From Solibacillus sp. FSL W7-1436 (GTDB lineage: Bacteria > Bacillota > Bacilli > Bacillales_A > Planococcaceae), in contig NZ_JBBOWV010000001.1 in assembly GCF_038007305.1 (NCBI RefSeq), forward strand, positions 2,470,501 through 2,534,500: a stretch of DNA of 64,000 bases. Reading direction: 5' to 3'. Positions 10,179 through 21,989 of this stretch are shown here, piece by piece. Numbering within the stretch: the first letter of the stretch is position 1; every line of letters starts with the position of its first letter. Under the pieces are notes generated by a model. The model was not told the origin of the DNA and ran no database searches. It saw nothing but the letters and a program-made list of their open reading frames with translations. A program made the translations under genes and the position numbers.

Positions 10179-10206
10179 AAGAGTCGTAGATCCGGCTCTT
10201 TTTTAT
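10179..10206 (+). terminator. Terminator-like hairpin before sigD
   Basis: AAAGAGTC pairs with GGCTCTTT across an 8-nt loop and is followed by a run of T. It would reduce read-through of the che operon into sigD and make sigD partly dependent on its own promoter. Confidence 0.55.
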
Positions 10207-10321
10207 TTAGCGAAATATAAGGAAATACTGTGTCGAAACACTGGATTAAATGTATACTAAAAGGCTTTTTGATATAATGAACACAAATAATGTTACTTTT
10301 CAAATAAAGGGGTGGGTATGT

Positions 10322-11092
10322 TTGACAGAACAAAGGCATAGAGACGAACAATCATTATGGGTTCGTTGGACAAAGAACCGTGATCCCGAAGCAGGCGATT
10401 TATTAATAAAAAAGTTTAAACCACTCGTATCGTATCATGTGCAGCGTATTGCTGTCGGGCTTCCGAAAAACATTTCCAGAGATGACCTGACGAGTCTTGG
10501 AATGATGGGGCTGTTTGATGCGTTAAATAAATTTGATATAAACCGAGATTTAAAATTTGATACGTATGCCTCTTTCCGTGTCCGTGGCGCTATTCTCGAC
10601 GGTTTACGTAAAGAGGACTGGCTCCCGAGATCGGCGCGTGAAAAAGCAAAAAAGCTGGAATCGCAAATCGAATCACTAGAGCAGAAGCTGATGCGCCATG
10701 CGACACCGGAAGAAGTTGCAGCACATATGAATTTGCCGGTCGAAGAAGTGTATCAGACTTTCCAGGAACATTTTTTCTCGAATGTGCTGTCCATCAATGA
10801 GCAGCTGGATCAGGAAGAGTCGGAAGGCAAATCCTTTGTTATCCGTGATGACAATACGAAAACTCCTGAGCAGCAAACCGTTCATGTAGAACTATTGGGC
10901 GACCTGGCTGAAAATATTAAAAAGCTGAATGAAAAAGAGCAGCTTGTTATCAGTCTGTTCTACTCGGAAGAATTAACATTAACCGAAATCGGCGAAATAC
11001 TGGACCTGTCGACATCAAGAATTTCGCAAATCCACTCAAAAGCATTGTTTAAATTACGTAAATTATTGTCTTCCGAAATGATCAATACGTAA
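10322..11092 (+). CDS. sigD: RNA polymerase sigma factor SigD (sigma-28, flagellar)
   Basis: This sigma factor directs late flagellar, chemotaxis and autolysin genes. I place the start at TTG 10322 because AAAGGGGTGGG lies at the right distance (10306-10316). This gives 256 residues (B. subtilis 254), whereas the frame's upstream extension is unlike the family. Region 2 (SRDDLTSLGMMGLFDAL, FDTYASFRVRGAILDGLR) and the region 4 helix-turn-helix (LTLTEIGEILDLSTSRISQIHS) are clear. A TATAAT at 10273-10278 could serve a local promoter, but no good -35 is seen. Confidence 0.95.
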   Translation: MTEQRHRDEQSLWVRWTKNRDPEAGDLLIKKFKPLVSYHVQRIAVGLPKNISRDDLTSLGMMGLFDALNKFDINRDLKFDTYASFRVRGAILDGLRKEDWLPRSAREKAKKLESQIESLEQKLMRHATPEEVAAHMNLPVEEVYQTFQEHFFSNVLSINEQLDQEESEGKSFVIRDDNTKTPEQQTVHVELLGDLAENIKKLNEKEQLVISLFYSEELTLTEIGEILDLSTSRISQIHSKALFKLRKLLSSEMINT

Positions 11093-11104
11093 GGAGGCGG
11101 CGTT

Positions 11105-11416
11105 ATGAGCTTAAAGGGCCTGGAGTTGCAGATTGCGATTCCTAAAACATTTGAGGCAGGGAAAATGGCGGACCAGCGTCATCAAAATACCATCCTGCAG
11201 CAAATGCATGCAAATGAAGCACTGAACAGGGAACTGGAACGCAAACAGTCAACCGTCAACGAAACAGAGCATCTGAACGCAGTCAATGATGAAGACCAGG
11301 AAAAGGCTTCCCAAAACGGGCAAGAGCCAGTGCAGGAAAACAAGAAAAATAAGGAACAGCTAGATCAGAAAGTGCAGCACCCGTTTAAAGGGAATCTTTT
11401 TGATTTTAGCGGCTAG
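11105..11416 (+). CDS. Small hydrophilic protein of unknown function between sigD and swrB
   Basis: This 103-residue protein is very rich in Gln, Glu, Asn and Lys, has no hydrophobic segment and is probably coiled or disordered over residues 20-85. The start has an excellent AAGGAGG site (11092-11098). It lies 12 nt after sigD and 11 nt before swrB, so it is co-transcribed with them. I do not recognise a family. Confidence 0.78.
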   Translation: MSLKGLELQIAIPKTFEAGKMADQRHQNTILQQMHANEALNRELERKQSTVNETEHLNAVNDEDQEKASQNGQEPVQENKKNKEQLDQKVQHPFKGNLFDFSG

Positions 11417-11427
11417 GAGCAATCACC

Positions 11428-11979
11428 ATGATCGCAGTTATAATTACCTTATTTCTTATCCAGATGATTACGATTTTTGTCATTGTTCTTTTATATAGTA
11501 AGCTTTCGAAATTTCAGAATATAGAGAAGCGCCAAAATGAACTGATGAATGAAATGGACAATGCGATTAGTGTATATTTAATGGAAATGAAAGAAGAGAA
11601 TGACCGGTTAATCAGCGAGTTGAAAAAAACGGATGTTCCTCAAAAGACGGCAGCATCCCGCAATGAGGAACCTTCACCGCCTTTAAAAGATCAGCCGGTA
11701 AAGGAACAGGAAATAGAACCGCGTAAATTCGTTCCGGTCAAGCAAGCAGCAAGTGCCTATCAAAAGCAAAAAACACAGCAGCATATTGAGGAAAAAAACG
11801 ATGCAGCATCAGTAAAAGCGGAACTGCTTTCTGGGTATGATGAAGCCCAAGAACAAAAAATGACGTTTGAGCAGCAAGTAATCCATCATTACCGCAATGG
11901 AAAAACAATTGAAGAAATTGCAAAAATGATGGAACGCGGGAAAACTGAAATTGAACTCCTCGTAAAGTTTCATGCGTAA
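11428..11979 (+). CDS. swrB: SwrB-like swarming/flagellar assembly protein
   Basis: It occupies the swrB (ylxL) position between sigD and rpsB and has the same architecture. There is one N-terminal transmembrane helix (about 3-25), then a coiled coil (about 30-70), a charged linker, and a C-terminal helix-turn-helix-like segment (YRNGKTIEEIAKMMERGKTE). SwrB promotes assembly of the flagellar export apparatus in B. subtilis. The length is 183 against 167 residues there. Identity rests on position and layout more than on sequence identity. Confidence 0.8.
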   Translation: MIAVIITLFLIQMITIFVIVLLYSKLSKFQNIEKRQNELMNEMDNAISVYLMEMKEENDRLISELKKTDVPQKTAASRNEEPSPPLKDQPVKEQEIEPRKFVPVKQAASAYQKQKTQQHIEEKNDAASVKAELLSGYDEAQEQKMTFEQQVIHHYRNGKTIEEIAKMMERGKTEIELLVKFHA

Positions 11980-11984
11980 AGTAG

Positions 11985-12013
11985 TTGCACTTGAAAGTCT
12001 AGTATGATATATT
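11985..12013 (+). promoter_or_regulatory. Sigma-A promoter for rpsB
   Basis: The -35 TTGCAC (11985-11990) and -10 TATATT (12008-12013) are separated by 17 bp, just after the swrB stop. This separates ribosomal transcription from the motility operon. Confidence 0.7.
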
Positions 12014-12059
12014 TACAAACGGTGTTAACAATACACACGTATTTTGATGTAGTAAGTGG

Positions 12060-12084
12060 TGCTCGTAAGTTTACGGGTAGCTTG
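12060..12084 (+). promoter_or_regulatory. rpsB leader hairpin
   Basis: The roughly 115-nt leader of rpsB contains a stem-loop with CGTAA and TTACG arms extended by GCT/AGC-type pairs. Ribosomal protein S2 genes are often autoregulated through their leaders. I see the hairpin; the regulatory role is inference. Confidence 0.35.
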
Positions 12085-12138
12085 TTGCAGATGAAAAATA
12101 CGGAGGAAAAAAACCAAACATATTAGGAGGAAACACTC

Positions 12139-12861
12139 ATGTCAGTAATTTCAATGAAACAATTACTAGAAGCTGGTGTACATTTCGGTCACCAAACTCG
12201 CCGTTGGAACCCAAAAATGAAGAAATATATCTTCGTAGAGCGTAACGGTATTTACATTATCGATTTACAAAAAACGGTTAAAAAATTAGAAGAAGCATAC
12301 GATTTCATGCGTCAAGTTGGTCAAGACGGTGGTAAAGTTTTATTCGTAGGTACGAAAAAACAAGCACAAGAAGCGATCAAAGAAGAAGCTGAACGTTCAG
12401 GTAACTACTACATCAACCAACGTTGGTTAGGTGGTACTTTAACAAACTTCGGTACGATTCAAAAACGTGTTAAACGTATGAAAGATATCGAGAAAATGGA
12501 AGAAGATGGCACTTTCGCTGTACTTCCTAAAAAAGAAGTAATCCAACTTAAAAAAGAGCACGAGCGCTTAGTTAAATTCTTAGGCGGTATCCGTGATATG
12601 AAAGCTATTCCGGACGTAATGTTCGTTGTTGACCCTCGTAAAGAGCGTATCGCAGTTGCAGAAGCAATCAAATTAAACATCCCTCTAGTTGGTATCGTAG
12701 ACACTAACTGTGATCCAGATGAAATTGATTACGTAATCCCTGCAAACGACGATGCTATCCGCGCGGTTAAATTATTAACTGCTAAAATGGCTGACGCTTT
12801 ATTAGAAGCTAAACAAGGTGAAGAAGAAGCTCCTGCAGTAGAAGAAGCTACAGCTGAGTAA
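12139..12861 (+). CDS. rpsB: 30S ribosomal protein S2
   Basis: S2 is a structural protein of the small subunit that holds S1/mRNA elements near the platform. The 240-residue product begins [20 protein letters not shown], with [12 protein letters not shown] and [20 protein letters not shown] as family signatures. The tail is acidic. A strong AGGAGG lies 8 nt before the ATG. Codon choice is strongly biased (GTA, GGT, CGT), as expected for high expression. It has its own promoter and terminator. Confidence 0.99.
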   Translation: MSVISMKQLLEAGVHFGHQTRRWNPKMKKYIFVERNGIYIIDLQKTVKKLEEAYDFMRQVGQDGGKVLFVGTKKQAQEAIKEEAERSGNYYINQRWLGGTLTNFGTIQKRVKRMKDIEKMEEDGTFAVLPKKEVIQLKKEHERLVKFLGGIRDMKAIPDVMFVVDPRKERIAVAEAIKLNIPLVGIVDTNCDPDEIDYVIPANDDAIRAVKLLTAKMADALLEAKQGEEEAPAVEEATAE

Positions 12862-12872
12862 TTCACTGTTAG

Positions 12873-12912
12873 AAAAGGTGATAAGTGGATGAACCCCTTA
12901 TCACCTTTTTTT
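12873..12912 (+). terminator. Intrinsic terminator after rpsB
   Basis: AAAAGGTGATAAG pairs with CTTATCACCTTTT and is followed by seven T. Confidence 0.88.
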
Positions 12913-13019
12913 GAGAAATGAATTTGAAGATGCATGAATCGTTGAAAAATAGCGATTTATCGCTTAAAGTATGAAATAGTGTAAATAAATTTTTCATTAT
13001 ATTTAGGAGGAAACTCATT

Positions 13020-13904
13020 ATGGCAAACATTACTGCACAATTAGTAAAAGAATTACGCGAAAAAACAGGCGCAGGTATGATGGACTGTAAAAAAGCATTA
13101 GTATCAACAGAAGGCGACATCGATGCTGCAATCGATTTCCTACGTGAAAAAGGTTTAGCTGCTGCCGGCAAAAAAGCTGACCGTATCGCTGCTGAAGGTA
13201 CAACTTACATTTTAGAAAACGGTAATGAAGCAATTCTTTTAGAAGTAAACGCTGAAACAGACTTCGTTGCGAAAAACGACAAGTTCCAATTCTTAGTTTC
13301 TTCTTTAGCAGAGCAATTATTAGCTGCTAAACCAGAATCAGTGGAAGCTGCTTTAGAATTAGAAAAAGACGGAGTAAAAATCTCTGACCAAATTTCTACA
13401 GCTACTGCTACAATCGGTGAAAAAATCTCATTACGCCGTTTCGAAATCAAAACAAAAACGGATGCAGATGCATTCGGTTCTTACCTGCACATGGGCGGAC
13501 GTATTGGTGTATTAGTAGTTCTTGAAGGTTCTACTGACGCTGCTGCTGCAAAAGATATCGCTATGCATATCGCTGCAATCAACCCAACTTACATTTCTCG
13601 TGACGAAGTTTCTGCTGACGAAGTTGAACGTGAGCGCAAAGTATTAACTGAGCAAGCGTTAAACGAAGGTAAACCAGAAAACATCGTAGCGAAAATGGTA
13701 GAAGGCCGTCTTGGTAAATACTTCGAAGACGTATGCTTATTAGACCAAGCTTTCGTTAAAAACTCAGATCAAAAAGTACGCGACTTCGTGAACTCATTAA
13801 ATGCTGCTGTAACAAGCTTTACTCGTTATGCAGTTGGTGAAGGTATCGAGAAGCGTGAAGATAACTTCGCTGAAGAAGTAATGAGCCAAGTTAAAGGTAA
13901 CTAA
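13020..13904 (+). CDS. tsf: Elongation factor Ts
   Basis: EF-Ts regenerates EF-Tu-GTP during elongation. The 294-residue protein shows the N-terminal UBA-like domain with the TDFVAKND core signature region ([11 protein letters not shown]) and [19 protein letters not shown] precedes the ATG at the standard distance. A small hairpin (AGCGAT/ATCGCT, about 12951-12964) sits in the leader between the rpsB terminator and tsf. Codon bias marks high expression. Confidence 0.99.
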   Translation: MANITAQLVKELREKTGAGMMDCKKALVSTEGDIDAAIDFLREKGLAAAGKKADRIAAEGTTYILENGNEAILLEVNAETDFVAKNDKFQFLVSSLAEQLLAAKPESVEAALELEKDGVKISDQISTATATIGEKISLRRFEIKTKTDADAFGSYLHMGGRIGVLVVLEGSTDAAAAKDIAMHIAAINPTYISRDEVSADEVERERKVLTEQALNEGKPENIVAKMVEGRLGKYFEDVCLLDQAFVKNSDQKVRDFVNSLNAAVTSFTRYAVGEGIEKREDNFAEEVMSQVKGN

Positions 13905-13944
13905 TTAAATTACAACTTAAATTAGCATTAATTTAAGCAAACAG

Positions 13945-13977
13945 TAGGGAGCACCATTTGCGTGTTCCCTATTTTTA
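13945..13977 (+). terminator. Intrinsic terminator after tsf
   Basis: TAGGGAGCAC pairs with GTGTTCCCTA and is followed by five T. Confidence 0.87.
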
Positions 13978-14054
13978 AAGAAATCAATTTTTGAATGAAG
14001 CGAAGTACGATACATAATAAACACAATCGTATTTCCTTTTAAATAAATGAGTAA

Positions 14055-14791
<737 letters not shown>

Positions 14792-14792
<1 letters not shown>

Positions 14793-15349
14793 TGACACAA
14801 CAAGTATTAAACCAGGCAAAAGAAAAAATGACGAAATCAATTAATGCTTTCTCACGTGAATTAGCTTCAATTCGTGCAGGTGTAGCAAATGCTTCACTAT
14901 TGGATCGTATTACGGTGGACTACTATGGTTCTCCAACACCGATCAACCAAATGGCAGGTATTTCTGTACCGGAAGCACGCCTTTTAGTAATCCAGCCTTA
15001 TGATAAATCAATCTTGGGCGAGATCGAAAAAGCGATTATGCGTTCAGATATCGGGATTACACCGACAAATGACGGAAATGTAATTCGTTTAGCTGTACCG
15101 GCATTAACTGAAGAGCGTCGTAAAGAGTTGGTAAAACAGGTGAAAAAAGAAGCGGAAGACGCAAAAGTTGCTGTACGTAACGTGCGTCGTGATGCAAACG
15201 ATGACCTGAAAAAACTGGAAAAGAACGGTGAAATCACAGAAGACGAACTACGCGGCTTCAACGACGACATCCAAAAATTAACAGACAACTCAATCGTTAA
15301 AATCGAGGAATTAGTGAAAGAAAAAGAAAAAGAAATCTTAACAGTTTAA
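14792..15349 (+). CDS. frr: Ribosome recycling factor
   Basis: RRF splits post-termination ribosomes together with EF-G. The 185-residue protein starts directly at the pyrH stop and shows [24 protein letters not shown] and the C-terminal coiled-coil helices. It is standard in length and sequence. Confidence 0.98.
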
Positions 15350-15466
15350 TTTTAAGGAGATTTTATAAAACAGTTGATTGGAATGGTGGGGAGGCTAATT
15401 GATTATGCCTTCTCAATCATCCAATCCGAATGTGAATATGATACTACTTGATTTTTAATAATTTTG

Positions 15467-15505
15467 TTTCGCGCTGGTGGATCACATTAGCGCGAAATCT
15501 TTTTC
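15467..15505 (+). terminator. Intrinsic terminator downstream of frr
   Basis: TTTCGCGCT pairs with AGCGCGAAA and is followed by TCTTTTTC. Confidence 0.75.
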
Positions 15506-15532
15506 TGGCGATGTATGAACTTTACATGGATT

Positions 15533-15563
15533 AAAACGTCCTGCTAATAAGGACGTTTTTTTT
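15533..15563 (+). terminator. Second terminator downstream of frr
   Basis: AAAACGTCC pairs with GGACGTTTT and runs into eight T. It makes a tandem pair with the preceding hairpin. Confidence 0.85.
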
Positions 15564-15805
15564 ACAATAATAGATAAATTTTAAGTTTGTTAGGGAAATA
15601 TAGCTGTAGCAAAAAACATGCACATGAACCCGTTCCCCCTAATTGAAAGTATAAATTGTGGAAAAAATACATATGAAAGATTAAAAGAAGCACAATTATT
15701 CTTTAAGATACTAAAGAAGTTCATTATATAAAAAGGACAGGCTATCCCTTTTTTGATATGATAAAAAAGGAAGCAGTCCGATTTGTGCAGTTGGGGGTAT
15801 TAACT

Positions 15806-16600
15806 ATGTTTAAAAAACTTTTTGGGAAAAATACAAATAAAGAACAGTCATTCAGTAGTGAAAATGTGGACTTAGTTAAGGGAGAGGATATCCCTACCCA
15901 TATTGCAATTATTATGGACGGAAATGGACGTTGGGCGAAAAAACGTTCAATGCCTCGAGTTGCCGGGCATCATGAAGGAATGAAAACCGTTCGAAAAATA
16001 ACACGTTGCGCTTGTGATTTAGGAGTAGAAGTATTGACGCTCTATGCGTTTTCAACAGAAAACTGGAAGCGTCCTAAATCAGAAGTGGAATTTTTAATGC
16101 GTTTACCAGAGCAATTTTTAAATTCCTTTTTACCGGAGCTGATGGAGCGAAATATTAAAGTAGAAATGATCGGTGTGATGGATTCATTGCCCGAATATAC
16201 ACAATCTGCTTTAAAAAAGGCGATGGAAGCAACTTCAGGGAATACAGGTCTAGTCTTAAACTTTGCGATGAATTACGGTGGGCGTGCTGAAATTGTAATG
16301 GCGATGCAACAGCTTCTGAAAGAGGTAGAAGCAGGGAATCTTACAATTGACGAATTAAATGAACAACACATTTCCCAATATGTAATGACGGCTCATTTAC
16401 CTGAACCCGATTTATTAATTCGCACGAGTGGTGAAGTGCGCATAAGTAACTTTATGCTATGGCAGCTTGCCTATACGGAATTTTGGTTTACTGATACACA
16501 TTGGCCTGATTTTGACGAAGCCTGTTTAAAAGAGGCGATTTCTGTGTATCAAAACCGTAACCGCCGTTATGGAGGGCTGAAAGGAGAAGGAACAAATTGA
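15806..16600 (+). CDS. uppS: Isoprenyl transferase / undecaprenyl diphosphate synthase
   Basis: UppS builds the C55 lipid carrier for peptidoglycan and teichoic acid synthesis by cis-condensing IPP units. I choose ATG 15806 (MFKKLFGK) because of its GGGGG ribosome site; it gives 264 residues, close to the family's 250-260. The catalytic motif IAIIMDGNGRWAKKR and the substrate-binding RTSGEVRISNFMLWQLAYTEF are intact. It overlaps the cdsA start by 4 nt. Confidence 0.97.
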   Translation: MFKKLFGKNTNKEQSFSSENVDLVKGEDIPTHIAIIMDGNGRWAKKRSMPRVAGHHEGMKTVRKITRCACDLGVEVLTLYAFSTENWKRPKSEVEFLMRLPEQFLNSFLPELMERNIKVEMIGVMDSLPEYTQSALKKAMEATSGNTGLVLNFAMNYGGRAEIVMAMQQLLKEVEAGNLTIDELNEQHISQYVMTAHLPEPDLLIRTSGEVRISNFMLWQLAYTEFWFTDTHWPDFDEACLKEAISVYQNRNRRYGGLKGEGTN

Positions 16601-17394
16601 AACAACGCATCATTACCGGAGTAATTGCTGCAGCATTATTTATTCCATTCGTAATTTATGGAGGAACCCCATTTGCGATTTTAATGAGTATCATCGCAGC
16701 CATTGGTTTCTATGAATTGCTGAAAATGAAAGGAATTTCAATTGCATCTGTTCCAGGTATTATTGGTACACTTGCATTATTAGTATTGGTTGTACCAAAT
16801 GAATGGTCACTGAAAATCGTTGAGTTTTTCCAATATGATTCAATCTTGATGATCGTGTACGGTATCGCGATATTACTGTTGATTTATATTGTTCTTGTAA
16901 AAAACAAAATGACGTTTGATGAAATTGGTTTCATAGTGCTAGGGGCGTTATATGTCGGTCTTGGATTCCATTATTTTATCGAAACACGTTTTATCGGCCT
17001 GGAATATGTCGTCTTTGTATTGTTGATCGTATGGACAACAGATTCCGGTGCCTATTTTGTAGGGCGTAAATTAGGGAAAAATAAATTATGGCCGGAAATT
17101 TCGCCGAAGAAAACAGTGGAAGGCTTTATTGGCGGGATTGTGATTGCCGTTATTTTTGCAATTGCCATGCAGCTTGTCTATCCTTTTGCTTCAAGCTGGC
17201 TGCAATTAATCGTTGTAACAGTAATCGCATCGATCATTGGACAAATGGGCGATTTAGTGGAATCGGCTATTAAACGTCATTATGGCGTGAAAGATTCGGG
17301 CAATATTCTCCCGGGGCATGGTGGTATTTTGGACCGCTTTGACAGTTTATTATTTGTCGTACCATTACTGCATTTTTTACATTTCTTTTCCTAG
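16597..17394 (+). CDS. cdsA: Phosphatidate cytidylyltransferase
   Basis: CdsA makes CDP-diacylglycerol from phosphatidate and CTP, the branch point of phospholipid synthesis. The 265-residue protein is almost entirely hydrophobic, with about eight membrane segments. It carries the family signature SAIKRHYGVKDSGNILPGHG followed by GILDRFDS near the C-terminus. The start is TTG 16597, overlapping the uppS stop. Confidence 0.97.
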   Translation: MKQRIITGVIAAALFIPFVIYGGTPFAILMSIIAAIGFYELLKMKGISIASVPGIIGTLALLVLVVPNEWSLKIVEFFQYDSILMIVYGIAILLLIYIVLVKNKMTFDEIGFIVLGALYVGLGFHYFIETRFIGLEYVVFVLLIVWTTDSGAYFVGRKLGKNKLWPEISPKKTVEGFIGGIVIAVIFAIAMQLVYPFASSWLQLIVVTVIASIIGQMGDLVESAIKRHYGVKDSGNILPGHGGILDRFDSLLFVVPLLHFLHFFS

Positions 17395-17416
17395 GACATA
17401 GAAGGGACGTATCATT

Positions 17417-18562
17417 GTGAAAAAAATTAGTTTATTAGGTGCAACAGGTTCGATCGGATGGCAGACCTTTGATATTTTACTTGCAAATCCAAACGAATTT
17501 AAGCTTGTTGCATTTTCAGCCGGACAAAATATTGAAAAGTCCCGCGAAATCATAAAAAAACTTCAACCGGAATTGGTTTCAATGCAAACTGAGGAAGCGG
17601 CAGGCACTTTACAAAAAGAATTCCCGCATGTTTCCTTTACATATGGCGAAAAAGGATTGGTCGAAGTAGCGACACATCCGGATTCGACAGTGCTTGTCAA
17701 TGCAGTATTAGGCAGCGTTGGACTGGAATCGACACTTGCTGCAATCCGTATGGGGAAAACGATTGCCATTGCCAACAAAGAAACACTTGTAACGGCAGGC
17801 CATCTTGTAATGGCTGAAGCGAAAAAATACAATGCCCCGATTTTACCGGTAGACAGTGAGCATTCAGCTATTTTCCAATCGATGAACGGTGAAAACAAAA
17901 AGCGTATTGAACGTATTGTTTTAACGGCATCAGGTGGTTCGTTCCGCGATAAAACAAGGGATGAGCTAGTAGGCGTAACAGTAAAAGATGCACTGAATCA
18001 TCCGAACTGGTCAATGGGAGCGAAAATTACGATCGACTCCGCAACAATGATGAATAAAGGGCTTGAAGTTATCGAGGCACATGTACTGTTTGATATGCCA
18101 TATGACAATATCGACGTATTGCTGCACCGTGAAAGCATTATTCACTCGATGGTTGAATATGAGGATACAAGTGTCATCGCACAGCTTGGAACACCGGATA
18201 TGCGTGTACCGATTCAATATGCGCTCAGCTACCCGGACCGTTTACCGCTTGCAAATGGCCAACGTTTAAATTTGGCCCAAATTGGACAGCTTCACTTTAA
18301 GGAAGTGGATTTTGACCGTTTCCGCGCATTAAAGCTTGCTTATGATGCAGGGCGTATGGGCGGTACGATTTTAACGGCAATGAACGCGGCAAACGAAGCA
18401 GCCGTTGCATTGTTTTTACAGGAAAAAATTACTTTTTTAGAAATTGAAGAATGTATTGAGCGTATTATGAATAGTCATAACAATATCGCTTTGCCAGATT
18501 TAGCAACTATTTTACATGTAGACAGTGAAACGAGAAAAACAGTCGCAAGCATGGTAAAATAG
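17417..18562 (+). CDS. dxr: 1-deoxy-D-xylulose 5-phosphate reductoisomerase
   Basis: Dxr catalyses the committed NADPH-dependent step of the MEP isoprenoid pathway, supplying IPP for uppS next door. The N-terminal Rossmann motif is [11 protein letters not shown]; metal- and substrate-binding motifs include [11 protein letters not shown] and TASGGSFRD. It has 381 residues. The start is GTG 17417 with AGAAGGGA upstream. Confidence 0.97.
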   Translation: MKKISLLGATGSIGWQTFDILLANPNEFKLVAFSAGQNIEKSREIIKKLQPELVSMQTEEAAGTLQKEFPHVSFTYGEKGLVEVATHPDSTVLVNAVLGSVGLESTLAAIRMGKTIAIANKETLVTAGHLVMAEAKKYNAPILPVDSEHSAIFQSMNGENKKRIERIVLTASGGSFRDKTRDELVGVTVKDALNHPNWSMGAKITIDSATMMNKGLEVIEAHVLFDMPYDNIDVLLHRESIIHSMVEYEDTSVIAQLGTPDMRVPIQYALSYPDRLPLANGQRLNLAQIGQLHFKEVDFDRFRALKLAYDAGRMGGTILTAMNAANEAAVALFLQEKITFLEIEECIERIMNSHNNIALPDLATILHVDSETRKTVASMVK

Positions 18563-18591
18563 TAAAGTGTGAAAAACGGACGTGAAGAACG

Positions 18592-18632
18592 AAAAGGCGG
18601 ACATCCCCTTTTTGTACAAGCTGTGCCTTTTT
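18592..18632 (+). terminator. Possible weak terminator between dxr and rseP
   Basis: AAAAGGC can pair with GCCTTTTT over a long loop; a shorter alternative uses AAAAGG/CCTTTTT at 18592-18613. Both are weak, and rseP may still be read from upstream. Confidence 0.3.
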
Positions 18633-18701
18633 CAAGAGCTTATTGCTAGAAAAGATTGAGCGAAATAATACTCGGCTCAGTTCCAATGAAGGTGGGAGAT
18701 T

Positions 18702-19958
18702 ATGCAAACAGTTATAGCCTTTATTTTAATTTTTGGCTCACTCGTTTTTTTCCATGAGCTAGGTCACTTCTTATTTGCAAAGAAAGCAGGCATTATGGTG
18801 CGTGAATTTGCGATTGGTATGGGACCGAAGATTTTTGGGATGACGAAAGGTGAAACAGTCTATACGCTACGATTATTGCCGATTGGCGGTTATGTAAGAA
18901 TGGCCGGCGAGGATACCGATACGGTGGAACTCCAGCCCGGTTACCGCGTAGCTTTAATAACGAACGAAGAAAATATTGTAGAAAAAATCATACTCAACCA
19001 AAAAACACATTACCAGAACGTCATCTTTTTAGAGGTGGAGCGTGCGGATTTAGAACGTGAACTTTGGATTGAAGGTTATGATGAGGATGATCAGTTCATT
19101 CGCTACAATGTATCACGTACAGCAAGCGTCGTTGAAAATGGTACGGAACAGATGATTGCACCGCTGGATCGCCAATTCAATTCAAAATCTGTTGGTGCCC
19201 GTGCGATGGCGATTTTCGCAGGTCCATTATTCAACTTTATTTTAGCGTTTTTCATCTTCCTGATTATCGGGCTTATTCAAGGGATTCCTTCCGATGATCC
19301 GATCATTGCCGAAGTTGTGGACAACTCTGTTGCGAGCAGTGCCGGATTGGTCGATGGCGATAAAGTGGTCAAGGTGAACGGGCAGCCGATTTCAACTTGG
19401 GAAGAATTATCAGAGCAAATTTTCAACAACCCAAACAAAGCCGTTACATTCGAAGTTGAACGTGCAACGGGCAACGAAATAATCGAACTTACACCAAAAG
19501 CTGTGGAACAGGAAGGTGGATCGCCGTACGGACAAATCGGTGTTATGCGTTCCATTGAGAAAAACCCGTTACAGGCGGTAGTGTATGGTGTGGAAGAAAC
19601 GTATAACATGATTATTACGATTGGAACACTTGTCGGAAAACTGATTACCGGCCAATTCTCGATTGATGCATTATCAGGCCCGGTAGGAATTTATAAAACA
19701 ACTGAAACGGTTGTAACATTCGGTTTATATAATATTCTTTACTTTGCGGCAATGCTGAGCGTCAACTTGGGGATCATGAACTTGTTACCATTACCAGCAC
19801 TTGATGGTGGCCGTTTACTTTTCTTCGCTGTGGAAGCAGTAAGAGGAAAACCGATCGACCGTCAAAAAGAAGGTATGGTTCACTTCGTCGGTATCCTTCT
19901 CCTGATGATCCTGATGGTCGTCGTAACATGGAACGATATCCAGCGATTCTTCTTCTAA
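18702..19958 (+). CDS. rseP: Site-2 intramembrane zinc metalloprotease RseP/RasP
   Basis: It cleaves anti-sigma factors and remnant signal peptides within the membrane. The zinc-binding HELGH lies in the first helix (about 20-24) and the third ligand region NLLPLPALDGGRLL near the C-terminus. A PDZ domain (about 200-275, including SSAGLVDGDKVVKVNGQPI) separates them. The 418 residues are typical. GGTGGGAG precedes the ATG, and the dxr-rseP-proS order is conserved in Bacillales. Confidence 0.96.
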   Translation: MQTVIAFILIFGSLVFFHELGHFLFAKKAGIMVREFAIGMGPKIFGMTKGETVYTLRLLPIGGYVRMAGEDTDTVELQPGYRVALITNEENIVEKIILNQKTHYQNVIFLEVERADLERELWIEGYDEDDQFIRYNVSRTASVVENGTEQMIAPLDRQFNSKSVGARAMAIFAGPLFNFILAFFIFLIIGLIQGIPSDDPIIAEVVDNSVASSAGLVDGDKVVKVNGQPISTWEELSEQIFNNPNKAVTFEVERATGNEIIELTPKAVEQEGGSPYGQIGVMRSIEKNPLQAVVYGVEETYNMIITIGTLVGKLITGQFSIDALSGPVGIYKTTETVVTFGLYNILYFAAMLSVNLGIMNLLPLPALDGGRLLFFAVEAVRGKPIDRQKEGMVHFVGILLLMILMVVVTWNDIQRFFF

Positions 19959-19981
19959 AATAAAATACGTTTTAAAATGGC

Positions 19982-20023
19982 AGCTTTGAGCGTTTTGTAT
20001 GAATAATACTGGCGTTCAAAGCT
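19982..20023 (+). other. Hairpin between rseP and proS
   Basis: AGCTTTGAGCG pairs with CGTTCAAAGCT around a 20-nt loop. It lacks a T tract, so it is not a standard terminator. It could be an RNA processing or stability element in the proS leader. Confidence 0.4.
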
Positions 20024-20058
20024 AAATTTGATTAGTATTATAAAGAGCAGCAATTTAA

Positions 20059-21786
<1,728 letters not shown>

Positions 21787-21810
21787 TAACGATTAAGATA
21801 GAGAGAACGG

Positions 21811-21846
21811 GAAAGTACAATTTTTACTGTACTTTCTTTTCTTTTT
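21811..21846 (+). terminator. Intrinsic terminator after proS
   Basis: GAAAGTACA pairs with TGTACTTTC and runs into a T-rich tract. Confidence 0.8.
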
Positions 21847-21989
21847 CATTGGAAGAGAAGAGACCGGCTGTTATCGTTTGACGCTGGTTTGGATGAATAC
21901 TTTATTTCCGCTTATTTTATATAAAGTGGAGCATTTTTCTATGCCTGCCGAATCACTTCGCCTTACAATGGAAACAGCAAGATGAAAGG

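Larger units (their letters stand above)
15350..15805. other. Gene-free stretch between frr and uppS
   Basis: This 456-nt gap holds an imperfect hairpin (15376-15426; GATTGG/CCAATC outer arms without a T tract), two intrinsic terminators annotated separately, and a terminator-like AAAAAGG/CCCTTTTT element at 15731-15755 just before uppS. I see no convincing complete promoter. The best -35 is TTGAAA at 15643-15648 without a matching -10. Confidence 0.6.

Noticed and set aside
15758-15805. Earlier ATG start for uppS
   Set aside because: The upstream extension overlaps a terminator-like hairpin and has no ribosome site; ATG 15806 has GGGGG and fits family length.
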